Shown: piece by piece, positions 40,860 through 52,144 of the stretch | How positions within the stretch are numbered: position 1 is the first letter of the stretch | How the letters are laid out: every line of letters starts with the position of its first letter | Origin: Aquipuribacter nitratireducens | GTDB lineage: Bacteria; Actinomycetota; Actinomycetes; Actinomycetales; JBBAYJ01 | Length of the DNA: 64,000 nt | Reading direction: 5' to 3' | Assembly: GCF_037860835.1 (NCBI RefSeq) | Contig: NZ_JBBEOG010000002.1 | Location: 372,001-436,000 of the forward strand | The notes under the pieces: model-generated | The model's input: the letters and a program-made list of their open reading frames with translations, nothing else | The model's database searches: none | Told to the model about the DNA's origin: nothing | Made by a program: the position numbers and the translations under genes

Positions 40860-41807
40860 ATGACCCAGCCGTCCGGCCTCAACCTCCGAGGCGCCGTGGA
40901 CCTGACGGCCCTCGCCCGCCCCCAGGGCGCGCCCACCGGCGCAGCGGCCCCCGGCGGAACCCCCGGGCCCGGCTCCACCGGGGTCGTCGTCGACGTCGCG
41001 GAGGCCGACTTCGAGGCCGTCCTCCAGCAGTCCCTCACCGTCCCGGTCGTCGTCGACCTGTGGGCCGAGTGGTGCGGCCCCTGCAAGCAGCTGTCTCCGG
41101 TGCTGGAGAAGCTCGCCCGCGAGTACGAGGGTCGCTGGCTCCTGGCGAAGGTCGACGTCGACGCCAACCCCCGCATCGCGCAGGCGTTCCAGGTGCAGTC
41201 GATCCCGATGGTCGTCGCCCTGCTCAAGGGCCAGCCGGTGCCCCTGTTCACCGGCGCCGTCCCGGAGGCCCAGGCCCGGCAGGTCCTCGACGAGCTGCTC
41301 CGGGTGGCCGAGCAGAACGGGGTCACCGGCAGGGTCGAGACCGGGCAGGAGCCGCAGGAGGACGAGGTCGCGGCAGAGCCGCCCCTGCCGCCGCTGCACG
41401 CCGAGGCCGCCGAGGCGTTCGAGCGCGGCGACTACGCGGCCGCCGCCCGTGCGTTCGAGCGCGCGCTCGCGGAGAACCCGGCCGACGCCGACGCGACGGC
41501 GGGTCTCGCCCAGGCCCACCTGTTCGAGCGGGTGTCCGCCGTGCCGCAGGCCGTCATGGCCGGTCTCGCCGAGGCGGCGGCCGCCGACCCCGGCAACGTC
41601 GAGGCGAACCTCGCCGTCGCGGATCGCGACCTGTTCGGGGGGCACGTCGAGGACGCGTTCGCCCGGCTCGTCGAGCTGGTGCGGCGCACCGCCGGCGAGG
41701 AGCGCGCCGCCGTGCGGACCCGGCTCGTCGAGCTCTTCGAGGTGGTCGGCACGGGCGACCCGCGCGTGGTGAAGGCGCGGGGCGCCCTCGCGAGCGCCCT
41801 CTTCTGA
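40860..41807 (+). CDS. Thioredoxin-TPR protein (CnoX/YbbN-like)
   Basis: Cytoplasmic co-chaperone-like protein of 315 residues. A thioredoxin domain (about 45-150) keeps the redox motif WCGPC (WAEWCGPCKQLSPVLEKLA) and the cis-proline in SIPMVVALLKG. A TPR-like C-terminal half (about 175-315; AAEAFERGDYAAAARAFERALAENPAD) follows. The layout matches CnoX, which protects substrates and hands them to chaperones. The N-terminal 40 residues are Gly/Pro-rich. GAGAGGA precedes the ATG. Confidence 0.92.
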   Translation: MTQPSGLNLRGAVDLTALARPQGAPTGAAAPGGTPGPGSTGVVVDVAEADFEAVLQQSLTVPVVVDLWAEWCGPCKQLSPVLEKLAREYEGRWLLAKVDVDANPRIAQAFQVQSIPMVVALLKGQPVPLFTGAVPEAQARQVLDELLRVAEQNGVTGRVETGQEPQEDEVAAEPPLPPLHAEAAEAFERGDYAAAARAFERALAENPADADATAGLAQAHLFERVSAVPQAVMAGLAEAAAADPGNVEANLAVADRDLFGGHVEDAFARLVELVRRTAGEERAAVRTRLVELFEVVGTGDPRVVKARGALASALF

Positions 41808-41819
41808 GGGAGCCCGCCG

Positions 41820-41834
41820 GGCGGGCGGCCCGCC
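41820..41834. terminator. Hairpin between convergent genes
   Basis: GGCGGG and CCCGCC form a 6-bp stem with loop CGG in the 36-nt gap between the thioredoxin-TPR gene and glgB. A CCCGCC at 41813-41818 offers an alternative pairing. Confidence 0.4.
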
Positions 41835-41843
41835 GCCCCCCGC

Positions 41844-44057
<2,214 letters not shown>

Positions 44058-44144
44058 GCGCCCCATCCTGCCCAGCCTGCGGGGAGGGTCAAACGGTAGG
44101 CGAGTCGCGGGGGGTCCGCGACGGTCCTGCCGGCGCGGTCGGGC

Positions 44145-44150
44145 TAGCGT
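44145..44150 (+). promoter_or_regulatory. -10-like box of the cobalamin-binding-like gene
   Basis: TAGCGT, six bases before GTG 44157, in the 99-nt gap diverging from glgB. Confidence 0.5.
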
Positions 44151-44156
44151 GAGGGC

Positions 44157-45065
44157 GTGCCGCAGCCGTCGCGCGTCGTCTCGCTCCTGCCGTCCGCGAC
44201 AGAGATCGTGTACGCGCTCGGCGCCGCCGACCGGCTCGTGGGCGTCACCTACGAGTGCGACCACCCCGCCGACGCGCGCACGGACAACGCGGTCGTCGTC
44301 GGCGGCGCCGACACGAGCGGCATGACGCCCGCGGAGATCGACGCCCGGGTACGGGCGATGGCGGCGGCGGGGGAGGACCTCTACACGCTGCAGGAGGGTG
44401 CCTTGCGGGGCCTGCAGCCCGACCTCGTCCTCACGCAGGACCTGTGCCGGGTGTGCGCCCTGCCCTCCGACGTCGTCGACGACGCCCTCGCCCACCTCGG
44501 CTGCTCCGCCGACGTCGTCGCGCTCGACCCCGCCTCGCTCGACGACGTCGTCCTCTCGGTCCTCGACGTCGCGAGGGCGCTCGACGTCGTCCCGGCGGGG
44601 GAGGAGCTCGTCGCCGCGCTCCGGGCACGGCTCGACCGGGTCGCCGCCACCGTCGCCGGACGGCCGCGGCCCCGCGTCGCCGTGCTGGAGTGGGTCGACC
44701 CGCCGTTCACCGCGGGGCACTGGGTGCCCGACCTCGTGGTCGCCGCGGGCGGGCAGGAGGTGCTCGGCGCGCCTGGTGCCCGATCGGTGACGACGACGTG
44801 GGACGAGGCGGTCGCGGCCCGACCCGACGTCGTCCTCGTCGCGCCGTGCGGGTACCACCTCGACGGCGCCGTCGAGCAGGGCGGCGCGGTCGTCACCGAG
44901 CTGGCGCGCCGCGGCTGCGACGCCGCCGTGTGGGCGCTGGACGCCGACGGTCTCGTGGTCCGCCCCGGCCCACGTCTGGTCGACGGCGTCGAGGCGCTCG
45001 CGGGTGTCCTCCACCCGGACGTCGTGGGTGCCCCCGACCCCGGCGCCGCGCGCCGCCTGCGCTAG
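44157..45065 (+). CDS. BtuF-like cobalamin-binding-fold protein without signal peptide
   Basis: Class III periplasmic-binding-protein fold, 302 residues: [78 protein letters not shown]. It starts directly with the binding domain and has no signal peptide or lipobox, and no ABC permease or ATPase is nearby, so it is probably cytoplasmic. Relatives are annotated as cobalamin-binding or ABC substrate-binding proteins; ligand uncertain. Its TAG stop lies two bases before the first 31-bp repeat. Confidence 0.82.
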   Translation: MPQPSRVVSLLPSATEIVYALGAADRLVGVTYECDHPADARTDNAVVVGGADTSGMTPAEIDARVRAMAAAGEDLYTLQEGALRGLQPDLVLTQDLCRVCALPSDVVDDALAHLGCSADVVALDPASLDDVVLSVLDVARALDVVPAGEELVAALRARLDRVAATVAGRPRPRVAVLEWVDPPFTAGHWVPDLVVAAGGQEVLGAPGARSVTTTWDEAVAARPDVVLVAPCGYHLDGAVEQGGAVVTELARRGCDAAVWALDADGLVVRPGPRLVDGVEALAGVLHPDVVGAPDPGAARRLR

Positions 45066-45067
45066 AG

Positions 45068-45222
45068 GTCTGCGTTTCTGTCGACGTCTGGCCCGGACGT
45101 CTGCGTTTCTGTCGACGTCTGCGCGAGACGTCTGCGTTTCTGTCGACGTCTGCGCCAGACGTCTGCGTTTCTGTCGACGTCAGTGCCGGACGTTGGCGTT
45201 GGTGTCGACGTGTGCTTCGGCG
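45068..45222 (+). repeat. Left array of 31-bp repeats flanking the DUF559 gene
   Basis: Five units of exactly 31 bp. The 18-bp core GTCTGCGTTTCTGTCGAC starts at 45068, 45099, 45130 and 45161, all four identical. A decayed fifth core at 45192 (GTTGGCGTTGGTGTCGAC) matches 14 of 18. Each core is followed by a different 13-bp spacer. The array ends at 45222, directly against the stop codon of the DUF559 gene, and begins two bases after the stop of the neighbour. Spacers pair with core edges, e.g. GACGTCTG-CGC-CAGACGTC. Confidence 0.95.
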
Positions 45223-46119
45223 TCAGGAGAGCAGGCGGCCGGGAGCGGGCCCGAGGACCACGCGCTGCAACTGTCCGATGAGGGCCGCTCGAGGGCCCTT
45301 CATCATCGGCGAGTTCACCTGGAGCACGCGCCAACCGAGGTCGCGCAGCTCGTTGTGGCGCCGGATGTCGACCGTCTGCCGGTCGCGGTCGAGATGGTCG
45401 AGTCCGTCGTACTCGGCGCCCGCGCGCAGCTCGGGCCAGCCCAGGTCGAGGCGAGCGACGACCTTGCCCGCCCTATCGCGGACTGGGCACTGCACGACGG
45501 GAGCGGGCAGGCCGGCATCGACGGCGATCAGGCGCAGCTCCGATTCCGGAGGTGAGTCCACTCCGTCCCGGACCAGCTCGATGACCCGGCGGGCGCGTTC
45601 GAGACCGTCGAGCCTGTGCACGACGTCCAGGAGGAGGAGCAGCTCGGCCCGGGTGCAGGACGACCACCGAAGGACGGCGTCGACCTCGGCGACCGACCGG
45701 CGCTCGTCGGAGTCCGGCCTGTTGAGTGCTCGTGCCAGATCAAGCGCCGTCCACGCGGGGCTCGCGGTGCGCCCGTAGTCACCCGCGAGCACGACCTCGG
45801 TGCCCGGGCTGAGCCGGTGCGGCGTCACCTCGTCCCGACGTCGGGGCAGACTGCCGTCGAAGCCGGCCGAGACCGACTCGGCCGCCGATGCGATCCTCGC
45901 GCCCCAGATCCATGCAGCGCTGTGCGCGGTGAAGACGGCGCGTGGGGACCGACGGCGGTAGCCGAGAGTCAGCGTGCCGTGATCGACGGGCTGCTCCGCC
46001 CCTATGCGCACTCCGTGCATCACCCGGCGGAAGCCACTCCCGTAGACCGTCGACGGCGGCAACTCGGTCAGCAGGTCCTGTGTGGCGACGGGTCCACGCA
46101 CACCGAAGGAAGGGCGCAT
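45223..46119 (-). CDS. DUF559 (Vsr-like fold) nuclease-family protein
   Basis: A 298-residue protein with an N-terminal winged-helix-like region similar to AbiEi antitoxin-type proteins (VATQDLLTELPPSTVYGSGFRRVMHGV) and a C-terminal DUF559 domain of the very-short-patch-repair/PD-(D/E)xK fold. Candidate active-site residues are E192/E194 (PPESELRL), D225 (ARLDLGWPE) and E236 with D238 (AEYDGLDHL), followed by NELRDLGWRVLQV. Cellular function of the family is unsettled. ATG 46119 is used; ATG 46137 would add six residues. No partner gene is adjacent; inverted repeat arrays bracket it. It interrupts the usual glgB-mak neighbourhood, suggesting insertion. Confidence 0.85.
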   Translation of the reverse strand: MRPSFGVRGPVATQDLLTELPPSTVYGSGFRRVMHGVRIGAEQPVDHGTLTLGYRRRSPRAVFTAHSAAWIWGARIASAAESVSAGFDGSLPRRRDEVTPHRLSPGTEVVLAGDYGRTASPAWTALDLARALNRPDSDERRSVAEVDAVLRWSSCTRAELLLLLDVVHRLDGLERARRVIELVRDGVDSPPESELRLIAVDAGLPAPVVQCPVRDRAGKVVARLDLGWPELRAGAEYDGLDHLDRDRQTVDIRRHNELRDLGWRVLQVNSPMMKGPRAALIGQLQRVVLGPAPGRLLS

Positions 46120-46137
46120 GGGCCGAGCGCACCTCAT

Positions 46138-46224
46138 GGTGGTTCGGGTCGCCGCCCGCTGGACGTGAGGCTGTGGACGACGTCGCCAGCCGAAGGGCTG
46201 TGAAGACGTCGGTGGCGCGCGCAG
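46138..46224 (-). promoter_or_regulatory. Probable promoter region of the DUF559 gene
   Basis: The 87 bp between the gene start and the right repeat array hold no ORF and no clear -10 or Shine-Dalgarno. The promoter must lie here or within the repeats, making repeat-dependent control possible. Confidence 0.25.
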
Positions 46225-46366
46225 GTCGACAGGCGAGCGGCCGTGCCGTGCAGACGTCGACACGAATGCAGACGTACGGCGCGTATGTCGACACGAGTGC
46301 AGACGTAGGGCACGACCGTCGACACGAATGCAGACAGACAGCACGGTTGTCGACAGAAACGCAGAC
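46225..46366 (-). repeat. Right array of 31-bp repeats, inverted to the left array
   Basis: Reading the minus strand from the outside, cores lie at 46366-46349 (identical to the left-array core), 46335-46318, 46304-46287, 46273-46256 (GTCTGCATTCGTGTCGAC or GTCTGCACTCGTGTCGAC) and a decayed one at 46242-46225 (12 of 18). The 31-bp period is exact. As on the left, the decayed unit is nearest the gene. The array ends 12 bp from the maltokinase stop. Confidence 0.93.
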
Positions 46367-46378
46367 GGGCGGGGCGGG

Positions 46379-47712
46379 TCAGAGGAGGCGCTCGACGGCC
46401 GCGAGCGGGATGCGCAGCCACGACGGGCGGTTGCGCGCCTCGTACACCACCTCGTAGAGCGCCTTGTCGAGCTCGAGCGCGCGGAGGAGGACGTCGTCCT
46501 CGCGGGGGTCGCGACCGGCGACGGACCCGTAGCCGCCGCAGAACGCGTCCCGCGCCTCGGCCGCCCACGCGTCCGGGTCGGTACCGGGGGAGCCCGCGCC
46601 GGTGACGGCGTCGTGGCCGGCGGCGTAGTCGAAGGAGCGCAGCACACCCGCGACGTCGCGCAGCGCGAGGTCGGGGAGGACGCGCTCGGCGAGCGGGCGC
46701 AGCGGCTCACCCTCGAAGTCGAGGAGCACCCAGCCGCGACCGGGCGCGTGCAGCACCTGACCGAGGTGGAGGTCGCCGTGGACACGCTGCAGCGCGGGCA
46801 GGTCGGGCAACGAGGCCAGCGCGGCCTCGTGCCGCTGCAGGGCCCCGTCGTGGGGTGCGAGCTCGGCGACCGCGTGGCGCGCCCACGCCGACCGCGACCG
46901 CAGGGTCGCGACGGTCCGGTCCCGGGCGGCGTCGTCGACGTCGACCGTGCCGAAGGCGTGCGCGAGGTCGAGGTGGACCCGGGCGACGGCCTCCCCGAGA
47001 CCGCGGGCCTGCTCGGCGAAGGAGTCGCCCGCGCGGAGGGCGGCGAGGGCGACCCGCCACGCGTCCTCGGAGCCCGCGAGGAACTCCACGGCCACCGCGA
47101 GGTGCCCCGACACGGTCGACCCGTCCGCCAGGGTCCAGCTCCCGCTCGACCAGCCGCGCAGGGCCGGCGTGGCCGACGCGCCCTCGCGCGTGAGGCCCGC
47201 GAGCACCTCGACGTCCGGGTTCGCCCCGGGGTGGAGGGTGCGGAACACCTTGACGATCGACGGCGGCTCGCCGGACACGATGATGCTCGTGTTCGACTGC
47301 TCGCCGCTGAGGACCTTCGCCGGTCCCCGGGCCACGCCGTCCCCGCCCTCGGGCACCTCGAACGCGTCGAGGAGCGCCGCGACGTACGCGGGGTCGTGGG
47401 GGCCGTCGTACACGTGACGCGTGCCGTCGGCGCCCTCGAGCGCGCCGACGAGCGCCGCCTCGGCGTCCTCCCGCGGCTCGCGTCGCCCCACGAGCGGCAC
47501 CTGGACCACGTCGACCCGGTCCCCGGAGTCGAGGGCGACGACGTGCACCGTCACCTGCGCGTCGCCGTCCACGGACGCACCCGGCAGGTCCCACGCCGCC
47601 AGCGGGCGCAGTCCCACCCCGCGTCCCTTCGCGGGGTACCAGCGCTGTCGCGGCATCCACGCGTGGAGCACGTGCTCCAGCGCCGCCGACCACGGCAGGG
47701 CGACGGCGCCCG

Positions 47713-47716
<4 letters not shown>
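46379..47716 (-). CDS. mak: Maltokinase
   Basis: Phosphorylates maltose with ATP to maltose-1-phosphate, the GlgE donor (Pep2/Mak). The 445 residues have an aminoglycoside-phosphotransferase-like kinase fold: N-cap WMPRQRWYPAKGRGV typical of maltokinases, catalytic loop VHGDLHLGQVLHA, and metal-binding VLLDFEGEPLRP. GTG 47716 overlaps the treS stop by four bases, so the two are coupled; in many actinobacteria treS and mak are fused or adjacent. Confidence 0.94.
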
Positions 47717-49473
<1,757 letters not shown>

Positions 49474-49483
49474 GAGGCTCCTC

Positions 49484-51583
49484 TCAGTGGGCGCGCACGG
49501 CGAAGACGTGCGCCGTCGCGTGGTAGGGGTCGAGGCGGACGTAGTTCGACCCCGCCCACGAGTACGACTGCCCGCTCAGGAGGTCGTGGACCACGTACGA
49601 CGCGTGCGGGGGCAGCCCGAGGGTCGTCGTGTCGACGTGGACCATCGTCTCCCGCGCGGCGTGAGGGTCGAGGTTGACGACCGTCAGCACCGTGTCGGCC
49701 TTCCCCGTCGGGGAGTGCTCGGCCGGCACGTGGCGGGAGTAGGCGATGACGGCGTCGTCCTCGGTCTGGTGGAAGACGATGCCGCGCAGCCGCTGCAGCG
49801 CCGGGTGCTCCTTGCGGATCTCGTTGAGCCGGGTGAGGAGCGGTGCGAGGGAGCGGCCCTCCCGCTCGGCGGCCGCCCAGTCCCGGGGGCGGTACTCGTA
49901 CTTCTCGTTGTCGATGTACTCCTCCGCGCCCGGCCGGGCCACGTGCTCGCCGAGCTCGTAGGCGGCGTAGATGCCCCAGCTCGGCACGAGCGTGGCCGCG
50001 AGCACGGCCCGCAGGCGGTGGGCGGCGGGCCCGCCGTACTGGAGGAACGCGTGGAGGATGTCGGGCGTGCTGGGCCAGAAGCTCGGGCGCATGTAGTGCG
50101 CGGAGACGGTCGCGAGCTCGGTGACGTAGTCGGTGAGCTCCTGCTTCGAGGTCCGCCACGTGAAGTACGTGTACGACTGCTGGAACCCGACCTTGCCGAG
50201 GGTCCGCATCATCTGCGGCCGGGTGAACGCCTCCGCCAGGAAGATGACCTCCGGGTGCTCGGCGTTGACGCGGCCGATGAGCCACTCCCAGAACTCGACG
50301 GTCTTCGTGTGGGGGTTGTCGACCCGGAAGACGGTGACCCCGCGGGAGATCCACAACTCGAGGAGCCGCAGCGACTCCGCGTAGATGCCCTCGGGGTCGT
50401 TGTCGAAGTTGACGGGGTAGATGTCCTGGTACTTCTTCGGCGGGTTCTCCGCGTACGCGATCGAGCCGTCGACGCGGGTGGTGAACCACTCGGGGTGGTC
50501 GGTGGCCCACGGGTGGTCCGGCGCGCACTGGAGGGCGAAGTCGAGGGCGACCTCGAGGCCGACCTCCTTCGCGCGGGAGACGAAGTACGCGAAGTCGTCC
50601 TCGTCGCCGAGGTCGGGGTGGATGGCGTCGTGGCCGCCCTCCGCCGCGCCGATCGCCCACGGCGATCCCGGGTCGCCCGGCTGCGGGTCGAGGGTGTTGT
50701 TGCGGCCCTTGCGGTTGATGCGCCCGATGGGGTGGATCGGCGGCATGTAGATGAAGTCGAAGCCCATGGCCGCGACCGCGGGGAGGCGCTCGGCGGCGGT
50801 GCGGAGGGTGCCCGACACCCACTGCCGGTTCTCCTCGTCGTAGTGCGCGCCCTCGGAGCGGGGGAAGAACTCGTACCACGCGCTGAAGAGGGCCCGCTCG
50901 CGCTCGACACGCAGCCGCAGGGGCGCGGAGGCGGTGACGAGGTCGAGGACGGGGTAGCGGTCGACGACGGCGTGCACCTCCGGGCCGACGCCGGGCGCCA
51001 GGCGCGCCTCGACCGGGCGGGCGGGGTCCTGCAGCGCGGCGACGGCGTCGTGGCAGACCTCGGCGGCGGGGCGGTCGCCCGCGGCCTCCGCGAGGGCCGC
51101 GGCGCGCTGCAGCACCGGCACGCCCTCGGCGAGCATGACCTCGACGTCGACGCCCGCGGCGACCTTGACGGTCGCGGCGTGCTCCCACGTCGCCCACACG
51201 TCGGAGGCGCCCTCGACGTGGAACGTCCAGTCGCCGGTCGCGTCCGGGACGACCCACGCCCCGAACCGGTCGGAGCCCGGCGCCAGCTCGTGCATGCGGA
51301 CGCGCGCGGCCTCCCGCCCGTCCGGCGCGGTCAGCACCGCGTACGCGGCGACGGCGTCGTGGCCCTCGCGGAACACCGTGGCCTCGACCGGGACGGCCTC
51401 GCCGACGACGGCGCGGGCGGGCCAGCGGCCGTCGTCCACGCGGGGCGTGACGTCGAGGACGGGGATGCGGCCGACCTGGCGCCCGGAGAGGTCGACGGGT
51501 GGTCGCACGGGTTGCGGTGGTTCGACGGTCCCGGCGGCGCGGGGCTCGCGGGAGGGGCGGGCGGACGTCGGGTCGGCAGCCAC
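49484..51583 (-). CDS. glgE: Alpha-1,4-glucan:maltose-1-phosphate maltosyltransferase
   Basis: Elongates alpha-1,4-glucan with maltose-1-phosphate. The 699 residues match the family: an N-terminal beta-domain (about 40-150), a dimerising helical insert, a GH13_3 barrel with IYMPPIHPIGRINRKGRNN, nucleophile aspartate in GVTVFRVDNPHTK and acid/base glutamate in VIFLAEAFTRPQMM, and a C-terminal beta-sandwich. GTG 51583 is supported by TACGGT seven bases upstream and by the short Pro-rich lead before homology; the open frame extends far upstream without homology. Confidence 0.95.
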   Translation of the reverse strand: MAADPTSARPSREPRAAGTVEPPQPVRPPVDLSGRQVGRIPVLDVTPRVDDGRWPARAVVGEAVPVEATVFREGHDAVAAYAVLTAPDGREAARVRMHELAPGSDRFGAWVVPDATGDWTFHVEGASDVWATWEHAATVKVAAGVDVEVMLAEGVPVLQRAAALAEAAGDRPAAEVCHDAVAALQDPARPVEARLAPGVGPEVHAVVDRYPVLDLVTASAPLRLRVERERALFSAWYEFFPRSEGAHYDEENRQWVSGTLRTAAERLPAVAAMGFDFIYMPPIHPIGRINRKGRNNTLDPQPGDPGSPWAIGAAEGGHDAIHPDLGDEDDFAYFVSRAKEVGLEVALDFALQCAPDHPWATDHPEWFTTRVDGSIAYAENPPKKYQDIYPVNFDNDPEGIYAESLRLLELWISRGVTVFRVDNPHTKTVEFWEWLIGRVNAEHPEVIFLAEAFTRPQMMRTLGKVGFQQSYTYFTWRTSKQELTDYVTELATVSAHYMRPSFWPSTPDILHAFLQYGGPAAHRLRAVLAATLVPSWGIYAAYELGEHVARPGAEEYIDNEKYEYRPRDWAAAEREGRSLAPLLTRLNEIRKEHPALQRLRGIVFHQTEDDAVIAYSRHVPAEHSPTGKADTVLTVVNLDPHAARETMVHVDTTTLGLPPHASYVVHDLLSGQSYSWAGSNYVRLDPYHATAHVFAVRAH

Positions 51584-51590
51584 GGGACCG

Positions 51591-51596
51591 ACCGTA
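51591..51596 (-). promoter_or_regulatory. -10-like box of the glgE-treS-mak operon
   Basis: TACGGT on the minus strand, seven bases before GTG 51583. Confidence 0.5.
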
Positions 51597-51750
51597 CCGA
51601 GACCGGGCGTGGCGCGGCACGTCAGCGACTCCCCGTCGCCGGCAAGGTGTGCCGTGCCTGCCCGGTTTACGCAACACGGACCACGGCTAAACGGCCTCTG
51701 ACCTGCGGATTCGTCCGCGCGTCGGGGTGTCGGAAACGCGTCGGGGTCGC

Positions 51751-51756
51751 TACCGT
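51751..51756 (+). promoter_or_regulatory. Candidate -10 box of the DUF1540 gene
   Basis: TACCGT predicts transcription from about 51763 with a leader of nearly 40 nt carrying the AGGAGG site. The remaining 150 bp toward glgE contain no further clear element. Confidence 0.35.
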
Positions 51757-51799
51757 CGTCTGCGTCCGCTCGTCTGACGTCCCGTCCGCAGGAGGACCC

Positions 51800-52096
51800 A
51801 TGCCCGTCGGTGCCGCGCTCCCCATCGTCCACTCGTGCGAGGCGACGTCGTGCGCCTACAACGGCGAGCACCACTGCCACGCCGCCGCCATCACCATCGG
51901 CAACAGCGGCTCCGCCGCGTGCGAGACGTTCCTGCCCGCGGACGCGCGCGGCGGCACCGAGTCCGGCGACGCGCAGGTCGGCGCCTGCCACGAGGCGGGC
52001 TGCGTGCACAACGAGAACCTCGAGTGCACCGCCGAGGAGATCGACGTCGACACCTCCGGCGCGAGCGCGGTCTGCCTCACCTTCGCGGCGCGCTGA
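51800..52096 (+). CDS. DUF1540 cysteine-rich protein
   Basis: A 98-residue protein made of two DUF1540-type metal-binding modules: HSCEATSCAYNGEHHCHAA...CETF (about residues 11-43) and GACHEAGCVHNENLECTAE...CLTF (about 61-95), each with four cysteines. Probably zinc-binding; function unknown. AGGAGG five bases before the ATG indicates a leadered, well-translated mRNA, unlike its divergent neighbour glgE. The gene precedes glgP at a 48-nt distance. Confidence 0.88.
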   Translation: MPVGAALPIVHSCEATSCAYNGEHHCHAAAITIGNSGSAACETFLPADARGGTESGDAQVGACHEAGCVHNENLECTAEEIDVDTSGASAVCLTFAAR

Positions 52097-52130
52097 CCCG
52101 TCCCGCCCGCCGGGGTGACCGGCGAGCGCA

Positions 52131-52136
52131 TACGCT
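52131..52136 (+). promoter_or_regulatory. -10-like box of glgP
   Basis: TACGCT, eight bases before GTG 52145. Confidence 0.4.
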
Positions 52137-52144
52137 CCCTGCAC

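Noticed and set aside
44157-45065. Vitamin B12 ABC importer component
   Set aside because: There is no signal peptide, lipobox, permease or ATPase, so import function cannot be claimed; only the binding fold is supported.
45068-45222. Regular repeat-spacer array resembling CRISPR
   Set aside because: The core is only 18 bp and the spacers 13 bp, spacers pair with the core edges, the array recurs inverted on the other side of the gene, and no cas genes are present.
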